8,551 nucleotides of DNA from B8-G4 sp033720735 (GTDB lineage: Bacteria > Bacteroidota > Bacteroidia > Chitinophagales > Saprospiraceae), in assembly GCA_033720735.1 (NCBI GenBank), contig JAWWBX010000189.1, forward strand, positions 1 to 8,551, in the 5' to 3' direction. The notes beneath the pieces were generated by a model. The model saw only the letters and a list, made by a program, of their open reading frames with translations, was not told where the DNA came from and did not search any database. Below are positions 7,860 through 8,551 of the stretch, piece after piece. Made by a program: the position numbers and the translations under genes. How positions within the stretch are numbered: position 1 is the stretch's first letter; each line of letters opens with the position of its first letter.

Positions 7860-8465
7860 ATGGCAGTCAATACCGAACGAGAGAAGCACGCCGATACGAT
7901 TATTCGCAACCACATGGTGTGGTCCATGGGCGCCGGGCTGATCCCCGTCCCGATCGCGGATTTCTTTGCTGTCAGCGCCATCCAGCTCGACATGGTGCGC
8001 CAGCTTTGCAAGCTCTACGACGTCGATTTCAAGGAAAACGAGATGAAAGCGATCGTCACCGCCCTCACCAGCAGCGGTCTGGCCAAGGCCGGGGCCAGGG
8101 CGGCGATCAAGTTCATTCCCGGGCTCGGTTCGGTCGTTGGCGGCGTCACCATGGCGGTACTGTCCGGTGGATCTTCCTATGCGCTCGGCGAAGTCTTTAA
8201 GAAGCATTTTGAAACCGGAGGAACCATCCTTGACTTTGATCTCGAGCGGCTGAAGAAAGTATACAATGAGAAGTTTGAAAAAGGCAAAAAGGTCGCACAG
8301 GAGATCAAAAATGAACAGGATCGCCAGAAGCAATCTTTCAAGGTCAAGGACAATGGTGCGTCGGACCCGGTCGAGAAATTGAAAGAGCTTGCTCAGCTTA
8401 AAAAGGACGGCATCATCAGCGACGAGGAGTTTGAAGCGATGAAAAAGAAGATCATTGATGGTTGA
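7860..8465 (+). CDS. DUF697 membrane-associated protein with C-terminal SHOCT domain
   Basis: A 201-residue protein with two recognisable parts. Residues 10-115 match DUF697, the hydrophobic domain of YcjF and of the C-termini of some Era-like GTPases. It contains SMGAGLIPVPIADFFAVSAIQ (22-42, with IPVPIAD typical of the family) and a glycine-rich hydrophobic stretch, IPGLGSVVGG through YALGE (86-111). Both stretches could insert in or lie along the membrane. A charged, lysine-rich, probably helical linker (about 125-160) leads to a SHOCT domain at 169-201. That domain shows the DPVEKLKELAQLKKDGIISD pattern followed by EEFEAMKKKII. SHOCT domains occur at the ends of many bacterial proteins and are thought to mediate oligomerisation. 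No GTPase domain is present and no GTPase gene is adjacent, so the partner is unknown. ATG 7860 is the natural start, with no Shine-Dalgarno sequence. The tandem repeat array begins five bases past the TGA. The domain calls are fairly sure; the function is unknown. Confidence 0.86.
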   Translation: MAVNTEREKHADTIIRNHMVWSMGAGLIPVPIADFFAVSAIQLDMVRQLCKLYDVDFKENEMKAIVTALTSSGLAKAGARAAIKFIPGLGSVVGGVTMAVLSGGSSYALGEVFKKHFETGGTILDFDLERLKKVYNEKFEKGKKVAQEIKNEQDRQKQSFKVKDNGASDPVEKLKELAQLKKDGIISDEEFEAMKKKIIDG

Positions 8466-8469
8466 CATG

Positions 8470-8551
8470 TGTTCACGTGTTCATGTGTTCGAGTGTTCAT
8501 GTGTTCGAGTGTTCATGTGTTCGAGTGTTCATGTGTTCGAGTGTTCACGTG
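8470..8551. repeat. Tandem octamer array TGTTCNNG, with 16-bp higher-order period
   Basis: Ten complete, back-to-back 8-bp units of the form TGTTCNNG fill 8470-8549. TG of an eleventh follows at the window edge, so the true length is unknown. A partial unit (CATG, 8466-8469) joins the array directly to the stop codon of the DUF697 gene. Only three unit types occur: ACG, ATG and GAG (last three bases). Their order is ACG, then (ATG, GAG) four times, then ACG. The interior is therefore four exact copies of TGTTCATGTGTTCGAG (8478-8541), with TGTTCACG on each side. The array is not a gene and has no CRISPR-like spacers. It resembles a slippage-generated minisatellite. If it shifts in copy number, it would alter the 3' untranslated region of the upstream gene or the upstream region of the next one. 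Confidence 0.96.

Noticed and set aside
7772..8200. Plus-strand frame of 142 codons overlapping the DUF697 gene start
   Set aside because: It is out of frame with the well-supported DUF697 protein, and its arginine-rich translation is typical of a shifted frame.
7197..8468. Long antisense open frame (423 codons) across the A2M end, the gap and the DUF697 gene
   Set aside because: It is fully antisense to two genes with clear family signatures, and its translation shows no recognisable domain. Long antisense frames are expected opposite GC-rich coding sequence.
8466..8551. CRISPR array
   Set aside because: The units are only 8 bp and contiguous, with no unique spacers.

Overview
The window looks like chromosomal DNA of a member of the Bacteroidota with moderately high GC content. 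Three things point there. The tRNA gene has no encoded CCA tail. A near-perfect Bacteroidota-type promoter (-33 TTTG-like, 19-nt spacer, -7 TAnnTTTG) sits in front of it. None of the four protein genes has a Shine-Dalgarno sequence. The very large lipoprotein-like alpha-2-macroglobulin (A2M) also closely resembles the Bacteroidota form of that family. The exact lineage cannot be read from the window; a Saprospiria-like organism is only a guess.

Layout, left to right. A tRNA-Arg(CCU) gene lies on the minus strand (7-78), with its promoter at 114-144. From 177 on, all genes are on the plus strand. First comes a small MmcQ/YjbR-fold protein (177-548). It overlaps by 8 nt an FAD-dependent oxidoreductase of the DAO family (541-1587). 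After a 71-nt gap containing a small hairpin comes a 2016-residue A2M-family protein (1659-7709), which fills 70% of the window. A 150-nt intergenic stretch with a perfect 12-bp palindrome leads to a 201-residue DUF697 membrane-associated protein with a C-terminal SHOCT domain (7860-8465). A tandem array of an 8-bp unit, TGTTCNNG, begins five bases past the stop codon and runs off the right edge.

The first two protein genes are almost certainly cotranscribed. The A2M gene may belong to the same transcript, since no recognisable promoter lies in its 71-nt leader, but nothing shows a shared function. The A2M protein is predicted to sit in the cell envelope, where its intact CAEQ thioester could trap foreign proteases that cut its bait region. 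The penicillin-binding protein PBP1C gene (pbpC), which is linked to A2M in proteobacteria, is not in this window. The DUF697-SHOCT gene appears to be a separate unit.

I see no mobile element, CRISPR array, phage gene, toxin-antitoxin pair or clearly new multigene system. The most unusual structure is the octamer array at the right end. Next are the A2M's non-canonical lipobox and its bait-like segment.
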